This document shows, one piece after another, positions 8,376 to 17,987 of a stretch of DNA of 45,978 nt. The DNA is from a virus: IMG/VR virus record IMGVR_UViG_3300048921_000199, positions 1 through 45,978 of that record; one strand, given 5' to 3'. Made by a program: the position numbers and the translations under genes. Positions within the stretch are counted from its first letter, which is position 1. Every line of letters starts with the position of its first letter. The notes under the pieces are model-generated. The model ran no database searches, had not been told where the DNA came from, and saw only the letters and a program-made list of their open reading frames with translations.

Positions 8376-9478
8376 GGACGATCAGCTCTGCGCTACTCGC
8401 GCACCTGCAAGGCGACGTGCGCACGCTCGCGACGTTGTGGAAAATCACGCGTACCGATGGCGCGGTTTTCACGTTCACCGATCACGACGCACCGATCACG
8501 ATCGGCGGATACACGTACCAGTCCGCCGCGTACACGGCCAGCGCCATCGACATGACGAGCGACATGTCTGTATCGAATATGGAAGTGAACTCCGTTTTCG
8601 ACAGCGCGAGCATTACGCAATACGACCTCGACGCGGGCCTGTGGAACTCGGCCAGCGTCGTGATCATGCTGTGCAATTACATGGACGCGACGCAGGGAAC
8701 CGTGCAGATCGCGGCCGGCCTGCTCGGCGCAATCAAGATTCTGAACGGCAAGTATTCCGCCGAGCTGCGCGGCACGTCGCAGATCATGCAGCAAGGTTTC
8801 GGCGATCACTTCCAACCGAGCTGTCGAGCGACGTTCGGCGCGACCGGCGTTCGGCAGTGCAATATCCCCGGCGGGCTTGGCCCCCTCACGTTCACGGGCA
8901 CGGTGAGCGCGATTGCGATTCCGGGTGTGTCGTGGCTCGATCCGCTGCTCACGCAGGCCGGGCCGGTCGTGCCGTACACCGACACGCGCGGTCTTGTCGT
9001 GCCGACGACGGGCGCATACACGATCCAGATCGTGCCGCCTGACGGTGGCGCGTTCGTCGCAAACTCGCTCGTCAAAGACATTCAGGGGAATGTCTACACG
9101 CAGGTGTCCGGCACTCCGGGCGGCAGTCAATACAGCGTGACGAGCGGCGGTCTGTACACGTTCAACCCGTCGCAGGCCGGGCAAATGGTGTTCATCAATT
9201 TCACCTACACCATCGGCTATTTTGCCTACGGCAAGGTCAAGTGGCTGACCGGCGCGAACGCAGGCTACTCGATGGAGGTTCGCAGCTTCGCGCCGGGTGC
9301 CGTCACGATTGTCCTGCCGATGGAATATCCGATCGCGATCGGCGACACGTACACGATCACGGCCGGTTGCGACAAGCAATTCGGCACGTGCAAAAACCGC
9401 TGGAACAACGTCGTGAATTTTCGCGGTGAGCCGTACATTCCGGGCATCGATACGGTTATCCGACCGCAGGTGTCGTAA
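8372..9478 (+). CDS. tail-tip protein, DUF2163/TIGR02218-like
   Basis: Second tail-tip gene, 368 residues, starting with GTG overlapped with the previous stop and preceded by GAGG. The N-terminal region (LATLWKITRTDGAVFTFTDH) and the Cys-containing centre (PSCRATFGATGVRQCN) are family-like; the C-terminal end has CDKQFGTCKNRW-type spacing, as in the BR0599 domain. Residues about 215-281 are an insertion closely related to residues 110-174 of the tail tube protein. Confidence 0.87.
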   Translation: MRTISSALLAHLQGDVRTLATLWKITRTDGAVFTFTDHDAPITIGGYTYQSAAYTASAIDMTSDMSVSNMEVNSVFDSASITQYDLDAGLWNSASVVIMLCNYMDATQGTVQIAAGLLGAIKILNGKYSAELRGTSQIMQQGFGDHFQPSCRATFGATGVRQCNIPGGLGPLTFTGTVSAIAIPGVSWLDPLLTQAGPVVPYTDTRGLVVPTTGAYTIQIVPPDGGAFVANSLVKDIQGNVYTQVSGTPGGSQYSVTSGGLYTFNPSQAGQMVFINFTYTIGYFAYGKVKWLTGANAGYSMEVRSFAPGAVTIVLPMEYPIAIGDTYTITAGCDKQFGTCKNRWNNVVNFRGEPYIPGIDTVIRPQVS

Positions 9479-9888
9479 TGTGCACGCGTGCAGAGTTCGT
9501 CGCAGAGGCCCGCACGTGGCTGCATACGCCGTTCAAAGCGCAAGGGCGACTCAAGGGTATCGGCATCGATTGCGGAGGCTTGGTGGTGTGCGTAGCGAAA
9601 GCGCACGGCCTCACTGAGTTCGACGTGTCCGGCTACAAGCTGCGCATGGGCGAATCGCTCGCGGCGTATTGCGATGCGAACATGCAGCGCATCGCGCTCG
9701 CTGACGCTGACGCGGCCGACGTGCTGCTTTTTCAGTGGAACGGCAAGGCGTCACACGTCGCGATCCTCACCGACCGCGATCACGTGATCCATGCCTTTGT
9801 GCCGAACAAAGAAGTCATCGAGCATCGTCTCGACGATCGCATGCGCGCCCTTGTGCGCTGCGCCTACCACGTTCCGGGAGTCGTCTAA
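9478..9888 (+). CDS. NlpC/P60 tail cell-wall peptidase
   Basis: Third tail-tip gene, 136 residues, likely a cysteine peptidase that opens murein during entry (TIGR02219 type). Visible catalytic features: Cys32 in GIDCGGLVV, His93 in SHVAIL and a following His105. The start overlaps the previous stop (TAATG). The short length is normal for the phage branch of the family. Confidence 0.9.
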   Translation: MCTRAEFVAEARTWLHTPFKAQGRLKGIGIDCGGLVVCVAKAHGLTEFDVSGYKLRMGESLAAYCDANMQRIALADADAADVLLFQWNGKASHVAILTDRDHVIHAFVPNKEVIEHRLDDRMRALVRCAYHVPGVV

Positions 9889-12800
9889 ATGCAGCTCGTC
9901 CTTAGCGCCGCTGGTGCGATCGTCGGCGGCATCATTGGCGGGCCGATGGGCGCACAGCTCGGTTTCATGCTCGGCGGCTTGATCGGCGGCCTGCTGTCCC
10001 CGCCGAAGCCGCCCGCGCTGCACGACCTCACGATCCAAGACAGCGCATACGGTCGATGGATCGCGACTGTCTACGGCACCTATCGCGTATCGGGTAACGT
10101 CATTTGGGCCAGCCCTGTGACCGTATCCGAGCAGGACAAAAAGAAAGCGCCTGTCGAGGCCGCGAGTATGTCGATTGCCATCGCGCTGTGTAACGGCCCG
10201 ATCGGCGGGATTCGTCGCATTTGGGCGAATCACAAACTCGTCTATGACGTGTCGAACCCGTCGAACTTCGAGGCGATCAGCGGCTCGGCATCGATGCTCA
10301 CGAACTGGTCGTTCTATCCCGGCGATGAAACGCAGATGCCCGACGCGACGATGGAATCGTATCTCGGGGTCGGCAACGTGCCCGCGCATCGCGGCATCTG
10401 CTATGTCGTGTTCAACGGCTTGAATCTGCTGCCGTATGGGAACGTGATCCCGACGTTCGAGTTCGAGGTGATGACCTCCCCGAACCAGATCGGCGTCGCG
10501 GGCATCGCGTGCAGTTTCCCCTACATTTTCAATGACTCGTATCTCGGGCCGGACGCAGGCGCGTGGCAGATGCCGCACATTACGGCGAGCGGCGGCCTCG
10601 CTATGGGCGTCGCACAGAACCCGTTCGGCGCGGGCCGCGCGGTCGAGGTGCAAATGTCGTCCTACGGGCCGGCGCGATTGCCTGACCTGCATCGCTCGTT
10701 CAGCTATAACCCCTTCGGGAATTTCTACGGCACGTCCGACGTTCCGGGCTTCATCAATAACGCGCTGAAACAGTGGATCGAGCCGAACGGGTTCTATACG
10801 CAGCTCGCGCTGGACGGGTTCCCTTTGAACTTTGAAAGCTACTGGCGCAACGGTGCGGATTTCTACGCGGGCGGCACGGGCGGGGCATATTCGATCTATC
10901 GTTCGACGTGCCCGGTCGCGTTCGCTACGCCGCAGCTCCCCGGATTCGTGCTCGCAACGAGTGCGACGCATCCGCAGGGCTACATGATCATCGGCGGCAC
11001 GTCGAGTTACGTCTATGCAGTGAGCGGCGACGGCACGACTATCTATCGCTTCGATAGGCATACGCTCGCGGTTGTCACCACGTGGACGAATAGCGGAAAC
11101 TCCGGGCAATACGGCGCGGTGCTCGATGACGATCATATTTTCATCTTTGCGCAACCGGCCGGTAATGCTCTGTGGCTGTTCCGACCGTCGCAAGGGTCGT
11201 GGACGAGACTCGGCTTTCTCGGAGACGCGAACCCGTATTCCCTCACCGCGATCAATCCAAACCTCGTGATGTGGTCGGGCACGGGCGGGCCGCTGCAATA
11301 CGGCTCGCCGTACATGCTCAAATACTTCGCGGTCGGCGGTAACAGCAATGAGGTCACGCTTGCATCGATCGTGCAGGACGTTTGCTTGCGGGCTGGTCTG
11401 CAAATCGGCCAGTTCGACGTGTCGCAGCTCACTGACCTCGTTTACGGCTATGCAATCACGTCCTACAGCAGCGCGCGCGACGCGCTCACGCCGTTGATGC
11501 AAACTTATTTCTTTGATGCGGTTGACGACGGCGGCACGCTGAAATTCATCAAGCGCGGCGGCGCGCAAGTGGGCGTGATCCCGTGGGCTGATCTCGGCGC
11601 GGCGCGCGATTCTCAAGGCGGCTTCACGATCGATCCGATCCATCAAGCAAACGAGTTCGAGCAAAGCGCGCCGCGCTCGCTCACGCTGACCTATGCCGGG
11701 AAGAACAACGATGGACAGACCGCATCGCAGCGCGCGTTCCGTTCGCTGACGAGTTCGAATCTCGACAGCGCGGCGCAAGTGCCGATCGTGTTTGACGACG
11801 GCGAAGCGCTCACGCGAGCGCAAGCATTCATGTGGTCTATGTGGCTCGGGCTGAAAAAATTCCAGTTCACTACGTCCCTTGCGTATCTCAATTACGAGCC
11901 GGCCGATGTCGTCGGCTTGACCGACCAGAACGGGTACACGCACACGGTGCGCCTCACGAAATGTCAGTATGACGGTGCGGGCGTGCTGCTTTGGGATGCA
12001 GAATATGAATTCCCTTCCATCTACCCGAACTTCGCGAATTTCAGCGCAGCGGGATCGCCGCCTGCGGGATTCACGCCGCAAACGATCGACTATTCCGGGC
12101 CTTCTACGCTGGTTGTTCTCGATGTTCCTCCCCTGCGCGACTCCGACACCTCTCCGGGTCTATATCTCGCCGCATGCGGGTACGCGGCATCGTGGCCCGG
12201 CATCTCGATCGAAGTCTCACGGGACGGCACGACATACAGCTCGGTAGCGAGCGACGCGACGGCCGCTGTCATCGGCGTGACGACGACAGCCATGCCGAAT
12301 TTCTTGGGCGGCAATCAGCCCGACGAACTCAGCACGGTAACGGTGAGCCTGTACGGCGTCGGCGGCCTGTCGTCGGTCGATTACTCGACGTTTCTTTCCG
12401 GCGCGAGCTACGCATACATCGGCGGCGAACTCGTCTTGTTCCGCAACGCGGTGCAGATCGCGGCCAACACATACACGCTGTCTGGTTTCTTGCGTGGCCG
12501 CGCCGGTACTGAATGGGCGATGGCGTCGCATGTCGTCGGCGATACGTTCGTGTTTCTCGACCCGACGAAGCTGATCGCCGAAGGCATCCTTGTGAGCGAC
12601 CTCAAGAACACGATGTATTTCGAGTATCAGCTCTTGAATCTGTTCTTCAACGTCGCGAATCCGATCGTGACGCAGACGGTCACGAACGGGCGCGTTAAGC
12701 CGCTCGCGCCTGCTCTGTTCACGGCCGGGCACGGCAGCACGTCGAGCACGTCGGACATTTCGCTGTCGTGGTTCCGACGCGCGCGCGTCAACGCGCAATG

Positions 12801-13056
12801 GCTCGACGGCACCGACGTGCCGCTCGATGAATCGAGCGAGTCTTACCAGCTTCAAATCCTCAACGGCACGACCGTGGTTAGAACCGTCGTCGTCACTGGC
12901 CCGTTCACTGCGCCCGCTGTGCCTTCGTACACGTACACGGCAGCGCAGATCACGGCGGACGGCTTCACGACCGGCAACACGATCAATTTCCAAGTCGCGC
13001 AGAACAGTGATCAGGGGCTTCTCGGCTTCTTGGCGCTCACCAGCATTGTGAGGTAA
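9889..13056 (+). CDS. baseplate hub / tail tip protein (gpJ- or GTA gp15-like)
   Basis: A 1055-residue protein following the peptidase, the usual place of the large central tail-tip protein that contacts the host. The N-terminal 45 residues are a glycine-rich hydrophobic segment (AGAIVGGIIGGPMGAQLGFMLGG) seen in this family, followed by PKPPALHDLTIQDSAYGR. The middle holds repeated beta segments, and the region from about residue 480 to 720 resembles the hub domains (VQDVCLRAGLQ, GYAITSYSSARDALTPL). The C-terminal part looks fibronectin-like. The ATG directly follows the previous stop. Confidence 0.85.
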   Translation: MQLVLSAAGAIVGGIIGGPMGAQLGFMLGGLIGGLLSPPKPPALHDLTIQDSAYGRWIATVYGTYRVSGNVIWASPVTVSEQDKKKAPVEAASMSIAIALCNGPIGGIRRIWANHKLVYDVSNPSNFEAISGSASMLTNWSFYPGDETQMPDATMESYLGVGNVPAHRGICYVVFNGLNLLPYGNVIPTFEFEVMTSPNQIGVAGIACSFPYIFNDSYLGPDAGAWQMPHITASGGLAMGVAQNPFGAGRAVEVQMSSYGPARLPDLHRSFSYNPFGNFYGTSDVPGFINNALKQWIEPNGFYTQLALDGFPLNFESYWRNGADFYAGGTGGAYSIYRSTCPVAFATPQLPGFVLATSATHPQGYMIIGGTSSYVYAVSGDGTTIYRFDRHTLAVVTTWTNSGNSGQYGAVLDDDHIFIFAQPAGNALWLFRPSQGSWTRLGFLGDANPYSLTAINPNLVMWSGTGGPLQYGSPYMLKYFAVGGNSNEVTLASIVQDVCLRAGLQIGQFDVSQLTDLVYGYAITSYSSARDALTPLMQTYFFDAVDDGGTLKFIKRGGAQVGVIPWADLGAARDSQGGFTIDPIHQANEFEQSAPRSLTLTYAGKNNDGQTASQRAFRSLTSSNLDSAAQVPIVFDDGEALTRAQAFMWSMWLGLKKFQFTTSLAYLNYEPADVVGLTDQNGYTHTVRLTKCQYDGAGVLLWDAEYEFPSIYPNFANFSAAGSPPAGFTPQTIDYSGPSTLVVLDVPPLRDSDTSPGLYLAACGYAASWPGISIEVSRDGTTYSSVASDATAAVIGVTTTAMPNFLGGNQPDELSTVTVSLYGVGGLSSVDYSTFLSGASYAYIGGELVLFRNAVQIAANTYTLSGFLRGRAGTEWAMASHVVGDTFVFLDPTKLIAEGILVSDLKNTMYFEYQLLNLFFNVANPIVTQTVTNGRVKPLAPALFTAGHGSTSSTSDISLSWFRRARVNAQWLDGTDVPLDESSESYQLQILNGTTVVRTVVVTGPFTAPAVPSYTYTAAQITADGFTTGNTINFQVAQNSDQGLLGFLALTSIVR

Positions 13057-13060
13057 CGAC

Positions 13061-14779
13061 ATGAGTAACAGCACCACGCTACTCGACACGATCGCCGTCA
13101 ATCAGTCGAACAAGGAAGCAGTCGCCAACGCGCTATTCGACGCGGCATCGCCGGGCATGCTGTGGGGCCGACATGCGAGCGCGTGCTCTGGCCTCACGTG
13201 GGGATACTACGGCGGCACGTACATGGTCGGCGCGACTGCGAACGCTATCGCAGACGGTACAGTGACGCTCACTGCGAGCACGACGAACTATCTCTATGCC
13301 GACAATGCGACGGGCGCGGTGTCGGTCAACACTACTGGCGTTCCGGCTGGTCAAATCCCGCTCTATACGATCGTGACGGGCACGGCGACTGTTTCGAGTT
13401 ACACCGACAAGCGAAGCTATCAACCGAGCGCAATTGCTGGCGTCGGCTCTGTTACGAGCGTCGGCGTATCGATGCCCGGTATCTACAGCGTGGCTGGTTC
13501 GCCGATCACGTCGAGCGGCACCATCTCCGTCACGCTGAACACGCAAAGCGCTAACACGGTGTTTGCTGGCCCGTCGAGCGGCGCAGCAGCGGCCCCGACG
13601 TTCCGCGCGCTGGTCGGCGGCGATATCCCCATTTTCGGCGCGTCAGGTTCTTCGCACGCACCGGGCGGCGTTCCTGATCCGGGCAGCACGGCAGGATCGA
13701 CGAAATACCTGTGCGAAAACGGAACTTGGGCCGTACCGGCAGGAGGCGGCGGGGGCGGCGGCGGGACGGTCACTGACGTGGCCGCAACGCAGGGCGTCGA
13801 GACGGCGGCCGGATCGGATATCACGACGACCGGCACGATTCGCGCGAATCTCGTTCCGACGATTTACACGGCAGCGCATACCGTCGTGACCGGCGACCGT
13901 GGCGCGGGGATCGTGATGAACTCGGCCAGCGCGGTCGCGCAAGCATTGCCGACTGCGGGCGGGACGAACTTTCCGTCCGGCTGGTACTGCGATTTCGCGA
14001 ACATCGGCGCAGGCGTCATGACGCTTTCGGTGCCGAGCGGCGCATACCTCGATGGCGTGCTCAACGGCACGCTCGCGCTGTCGCAAAGTACCGGCGTGAC
14101 GGTCTTTACGGACGGCTCGAACTGGTTTTCTCTGCGCGGCGCAGCACCCGCGACCAGTGCGCCGAAAGACGCGCTCGGATACTACCTTGCGAACAATCCG
14201 AGCGCGTCCAGCTTTACGCTTATGACGCAGACGGGCGCAACTAGCACGATGGCGAGCCTTGCGAGCGGGCGCGGCTTTTATATCAAGGTTCCGGCGACGA
14301 ACTCAGCGGATAACAACACGTTTGCATACCAGACGCCGCCCGGCGGCTCGACGTGGACGATGACCGCAATGCTTGGAGCATCGACGCTCAAAGGCAACGC
14401 AACGAACTTTGGCCTTGCCGTGCAGGATACGAACCCGAACACCCAAACGTTTGTTTTCAGCGGGTTCTCGGCGGCAGTGACCAGCGAAAATTGGTTTGGC
14501 GGTGTCAACAATTTTAGTGGCCGCACGTCCGGTATCTCGATTGGGACACTTCCGGTCAGCTCGCATCTTTGGATGCGACTGCAATACACGTCGGGCGGTA
14601 ACTTCATTTTTTCGCTATCGCCGGACGGCGAAACGTTCGTGGAAGTGTATCGGGTAGGCGTTACGTCATGGCTCACGGTCGCGCCGACGAAGGCGGGAAT
14701 CTGGCTCAACACAAACGACAACGCGGCCAACTCGAACATTCAAAACGTTCTGTCTTGCATGCACTTCGCTATTGCATAG
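13061..14779 (+). CDS. tail fibre protein
   Basis: A 572-residue fibre-like protein, probably host-recognising. It has an N-terminal module that likely attaches to the hub, then repeated GSVTSV/GTVTDV-type segments with SGTISVTLNTQ, typical of phage fibre shafts, a Gly-rich hinge encoded at about 13742-13766, and a C-terminal lectin-like beta domain (residues about 360-572, ending CMHFAIA). GAGG lies seven bases upstream. It is followed directly by the endolysin gene. Confidence 0.83.
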   Translation: MSNSTTLLDTIAVNQSNKEAVANALFDAASPGMLWGRHASACSGLTWGYYGGTYMVGATANAIADGTVTLTASTTNYLYADNATGAVSVNTTGVPAGQIPLYTIVTGTATVSSYTDKRSYQPSAIAGVGSVTSVGVSMPGIYSVAGSPITSSGTISVTLNTQSANTVFAGPSSGAAAAPTFRALVGGDIPIFGASGSSHAPGGVPDPGSTAGSTKYLCENGTWAVPAGGGGGGGGTVTDVAATQGVETAAGSDITTTGTIRANLVPTIYTAAHTVVTGDRGAGIVMNSASAVAQALPTAGGTNFPSGWYCDFANIGAGVMTLSVPSGAYLDGVLNGTLALSQSTGVTVFTDGSNWFSLRGAAPATSAPKDALGYYLANNPSASSFTLMTQTGATSTMASLASGRGFYIKVPATNSADNNTFAYQTPPGGSTWTMTAMLGASTLKGNATNFGLAVQDTNPNTQTFVFSGFSAAVTSENWFGGVNNFSGRTSGISIGTLPVSSHLWMRLQYTSGGNFIFSLSPDGETFVEVYRVGVTSWLTVAPTKAGIWLNTNDNAANSNIQNVLSCMHFAIA

Positions 14780-14788
14780 AGGTGAGCT

Positions 14789-15298
14789 ATGGATACGTTT
14801 GATCAAGCGTTCGCGCTCGTCGTCGGCATCGAAGGCGGCTTCTCGACCGATCAGAACGACCCCGGCAATTGGACGAGCGGCAAGGTCAGCATCGGCGAAT
14901 TCAAAGGCACGAAATACGGCATCAGCGCGGCGTCGTATCCGCACCTCGACATTCCGAATCTCACGCCTGACGAAGCGAAAGCAATCTATGGCTCGGACTA
15001 TTGGGCCGCTGCGTGCTGCGATCAGATGCCGTGGCCGCTCGCGCTCTTCGTTTTCGACTGCGCGGTTAATCAAGGCGTCGGCGCGGCCAAGATGACGCTA
15101 CAGCAATCGCTCGGCGTGAAGGTTGACGGCGTGATCGGCCCGGTGACTGTCGCGGCTGCGCAGAATGCGGACGTTGAGCATGTCGCGCTGTTCATGGCGT
15201 CGCGCGGCATCCGATACACGCACTCGCCGATCTTTCCCGGTAACGGCCTCGGCTGGTTCAAACGGCTGTTTCTGCTCTGTCTCAATCACGGGGGCTGA
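14789..15298 (+). CDS. endolysin, GH108 muramidase
   Basis: Cleaves host murein at lysis. 169 residues, the normal size. The GH108 motif is clear: Glu15 in GIEGGFSTDQNDPGNWT is the expected catalytic acid, followed by TKYGIS. The C-terminal half (LFVFDCAVNQG, then GVKVDGVIGPVT) is a peptidoglycan-binding domain of the type paired with GH108. No signal peptide or anchor is seen, so it should need a holin. GAGG lies six bases before the ATG. Confidence 0.94.
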   Translation: MDTFDQAFALVVGIEGGFSTDQNDPGNWTSGKVSIGEFKGTKYGISAASYPHLDIPNLTPDEAKAIYGSDYWAAACCDQMPWPLALFVFDCAVNQGVGAAKMTLQQSLGVKVDGVIGPVTVAAAQNADVEHVALFMASRGIRYTHSPIFPGNGLGWFKRLFLLCLNHGG

Positions 15299-15300
15299 TC

Positions 15301-15972
15301 ATGGCATGGGGTGACGTTCTCAACGTGCTCGAACAAGTCGCGCCGACCATCGCGACTGTTGCGGGTACACCGCTGCTCGGCGGCGCGGTCGCAGCGCTCG
15401 AACAAGTGTTTGGCCTCACGCCGAAAACCGATGAATCGATGCAGGAGCGGCAAGACACGCTTGCGACTGCGATCGGCGGCGCGACGCCCGAGCAATTGAT
15501 CGCGCTGAAAAAAGCCGATCAGGACTATGCGGCGCGCATGGCCGAACTCGGCTTCAAGAATAACGAAGCGCTCGCGCAGCTCGCCGTCACTGAGGAACAG
15601 GCATACATGGCCGACGTTGAGGACGCCCGGCGCGCGAACGCGGCGAATCAGCGCGTGTTCTGGCTCGGCGTCGCGGTGCTCACCACGTTCGGCCTCGTAA
15701 GCGTCGGCGCGCTGTTCGGTGCTGCTGCGCTGCTGACCGGGAAAATGGCCGTGCAGGACGCCGCGCTCGTCGGCATGGTCGCGGGCTTCATCGGGACGAT
15801 CATCGGCTATGTCGCGAGCAATGCAACGCAAGTCGTATCGTTCTATTTCGGATCGAGCAAGGGCAGTGAACAAAAGAGCGAGGCGATGGCTACGGCCTTT
15901 ACGCAGGCGTTTGGCGGCTCTGCTGCGCCGGGCAAGGGTGTATCAGCACGAACGACTAGCAGCGCGTCCTAG
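15301..15972 (+). CDS. holin-like membrane protein
   Basis: A 223-residue protein two bases after the endolysin. A long helical N-terminal part is followed by two hydrophobic segments (about residues 120-143 and 154-180) and a short tail beginning FYFGSSKGSEQKS, an ending I associate with phage membrane proteins near lysis genes, including three-segment holins. The role as holin is inferred from position and topology. Confidence 0.7.
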   Translation: MAWGDVLNVLEQVAPTIATVAGTPLLGGAVAALEQVFGLTPKTDESMQERQDTLATAIGGATPEQLIALKKADQDYAARMAELGFKNNEALAQLAVTEEQAYMADVEDARRANAANQRVFWLGVAVLTTFGLVSVGALFGAAALLTGKMAVQDAALVGMVAGFIGTIIGYVASNATQVVSFYFGSSKGSEQKSEAMATAFTQAFGGSAAPGKGVSARTTSSAS

Positions 15973-16003
15973 GCCCCGTATCGGGCCGCACGAGGGGATT
16001 CCC

Positions 16004-16420
16004 ATGACGAACCCGCACCCGACGCCGCAATCTGTTCGTGATGAGATTGAAGCGCTCGAAAAGCTGTTCGATTCGAAAATCGGAACGCTCCGCTTCGAAG
16101 TCGTCACGGGCCTCGCGAACCTCAAGGAATTGAAGCGGCACGACCTCGACAGCATCACGGCATACCAAGCAGCGATCCACGATGAGGTGAACCGACGATT
16201 GACCGAGCTGGAAAACGCAATCGACCGGCTCGACCAAGCGAACCGCGACTATGTGCTGCGCGAGGTGTACGAGAAGGATGAGGAACGACTCTATGCCGAG
16301 CGGCATGAGCAGCAGTCGAACCGCGAGAACGGCCAGCGCGCCATCATCCTCGCGCTGATCAGCGTCCTGATCGGCGTGTTCAATACCATCGTGGTGATCA
16401 TTCTGCGGTTCGTGCACTGA
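16004..16420 (+). CDS. coiled-coil membrane-anchored protein, XhlA/holin-like
   Basis: 138 residues starting at the ATG with GAGGGG six bases upstream. The first 105 residues are a charged helix or coiled coil; the last 25 are one membrane span (IILALISVLIGVFNTIVVIIL). This layout resembles XhlA-type haemolysin partners of holins. It ends the lysis block. A spanin is an alternative, but no lipoprotein signal is visible. Confidence 0.72.
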   Translation: MTNPHPTPQSVRDEIEALEKLFDSKIGTLRFEVVTGLANLKELKRHDLDSITAYQAAIHDEVNRRLTELENAIDRLDQANRDYVLREVYEKDEERLYAERHEQQSNRENGQRAIILALISVLIGVFNTIVVIILRFVH

Positions 16421-16459
16421 CGCGCCGCAAGTGCGGTGTCCCGCGCCGCAAGTGCGGTG
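16421..16459. repeat. tandem 18-bp direct repeat
   Basis: CGCGCCGCAAGTGCGGTG occurs at 16421-16438 and again at 16442-16459, right after the last lysis gene. Each unit contains a small inverted repeat (CCGC/GCGG). It could be a protein-binding site at the edge of the attachment region. Confidence 0.8.
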
Positions 16460-16535
16460 CATTTCGCGAGATGACGTGTCCGGTTTTCGGACGTGCTGTG
16501 TGGTAGGCCATTGAGGCTTAGTCGTCCTGCCGGTC

Positions 16536-16564
16536 GAAAAAAAGCCCCGACCGGGGCCGGGGCT
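16536..16564 (-). terminator. leftward intrinsic terminator inside attP region
   Basis: On the minus strand AGCCCCG (16564-16558) pairs with CGGGGCT (16549-16543), followed by a T run. No minus-strand phage gene reads into it in this arrangement. It may stop stray leftward transcription into the lysis genes, or be the 3' end of a host gene captured with the attachment site. Confidence 0.6.
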
Positions 16565-16893
16565 GAATCTCGCACAGTTCCCATAAAACACGCTGGCGAG
16601 GTGCTACGCGCGCAAGTATGCCCTCATGCGTCCATCGGGTAAACCAGTGTAATTTCGCGGGGTGCATTTAAGTGCACCCAACCCCCCGTAACCTGTTGAT
16701 TTTGTTGTATAAGCGCTACATCGAACATGAGCAAATTTACCCCGTGTTCCGCTACGTAACCTGTTGATTTCACAAGTATTTTAGTGTGAACCAGTTTAAC
16801 AATGTGCACCCGTAGATAGAAAAGGAGCAGCGCCACAGCCCCTCGCGTCGTGTATCTTGGGCACTCCCATAAAACACGTGTGAGGAACACAAA

Positions 16894-17964
16894 ATGGCGA
16901 CCTACTCGACTAGGAACGGCAACACGCGCGCGCTCGTTCGGATGCGCGGACAGAAATTGAGCGCGACTTTCGACACGCGCATCGAGGCCGAGGCGTGGGC
17001 CGACGGCATCGAAGCACGCATCATTGCAGGCGAGGTGATCCGGCAAGACTCGTTTGGCGAAAACCCATCCGTCGCGGCGATCATCGATCGCTATCTCAAG
17101 GAAGTATCCCCGAAGAAAGGTAGCGCTCGTTTCGAGCGGCTGACCGGCTGCCGCATGATGGAATACGACACGTTTAAAAAGCGCGTGTTGAACTTCGGCC
17201 CGGCTGACCTGCGCGCGTATCGCGACATGCGACTGACCGGCGATCCGAAATACGAGGGGCGCAAAATCTGCGGCTCGTCGTGTATCCGCGAGCTGTCGTT
17301 TCTGTCGTCCGTGTTCACGCACGCGATCAAAGAGTGGGGCATTCCCCTCAAGCAAAATCCGGTCAGCTTGATCACGATGCCGAAGAAGAACCCGCCGCGC
17401 ACGCGCCGCGTCACCGACGACGATATCGCCAAGCTGTCGAAACAGCTCGACGGGTACGACGGCGCGACGACGCCCGCGAACAGCCTGCATTACACGATGT
17501 GGGGCTTTCTCTTCGCGATCGAGACGGCCATGCGTCGCGGCGAGTTCTGCAATGCGACGTGGGGCAACGTGCACCTCGACAAGCGCTATATCTACTTGCC
17601 GAAAACGAAGAACGGCGACGCCCGCGAGGTGCCGCTTTCTAAGCGTGCGCTCGCGCTGCTCTTGCTGCTGCCGAAGGGCGGGCCGGACGATAAGATGGTG
17701 CCGCTGACGGCGAACCGCTACACGACGCTTTTCTGCAAGGCATGCAAGGATGCTGGTATCGATGACCTGCACGGGCACGACTCGCGCCGCGAGGCTGCTA
17801 CGCGCGTCGCCAAGAAGCTGAAAAAGACGGTCGGTGATGGTGACGTGGCGCTGCTCAAGCTGTCGGCGTTCACGGGCCACAAGTCGTTACAGATGCTCAA
17901 GGTCTATTTCCACATGAGCGGCACTGAGATGGCCGACGCACTCGACGCGCTCGACGCAGCATAA
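16894..17964 (+). CDS. int: tyrosine site-specific integrase
   Basis: Integrates and excises the phage genome. 356 residues. An N-terminal arm-binding/core-binding part is followed by the catalytic domain with all key residues: Arg214 (AMRRGE), Lys in TKNGDAREVPL, His295 and Arg298 (HDSRRE), His329 (TGHKS) and the nucleophile Tyr338 (KVYFHMS). GAGG lies eight bases before the ATG. A terminator follows. It faces the leftward early operon, whose last gene may be its excisionase. Confidence 0.95.
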   Translation: MATYSTRNGNTRALVRMRGQKLSATFDTRIEAEAWADGIEARIIAGEVIRQDSFGENPSVAAIIDRYLKEVSPKKGSARFERLTGCRMMEYDTFKKRVLNFGPADLRAYRDMRLTGDPKYEGRKICGSSCIRELSFLSSVFTHAIKEWGIPLKQNPVSLITMPKKNPPRTRRVTDDDIAKLSKQLDGYDGATTPANSLHYTMWGFLFAIETAMRRGEFCNATWGNVHLDKRYIYLPKTKNGDAREVPLSKRALALLLLLPKGGPDDKMVPLTANRYTTLFCKACKDAGIDDLHGHDSRREAATRVAKKLKKTVGDGDVALLKLSAFTGHKSLQMLKVYFHMSGTEMADALDALDAA

Positions 17965-17987
17965 CGAACGCAGCTCGCACAGTGAGA

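Larger units (their letters stand above)
16421..16893. other. candidate phage attachment region (attP)
   Basis: This gene-free 470 bases lies directly before the integrase gene, where attP is normally found. It is locally AT-richer and packed with repeats: CGTAACCTGTTGATTT at 16687-16702 and 16755-16770; TCCCATAAAACACG at 16579-16592 and 16865-16878; and the palindrome GGTGCATTTAAGTGCACC at 16661-16678. The paired direct repeats look like integrase arm sites. The core cannot be fixed without the host site; no tRNA end is visible. Confidence 0.65.

Noticed and set aside
9751-12081. A 776-codon open frame on the minus strand inside the large tail-tip gene
   Set aside because: It is the mirror of a strongly coding plus-strand gene in GC-rich DNA, Arg-rich with no domain; the same holds for 4708-6837, 2915-4120 and 44538-45851.
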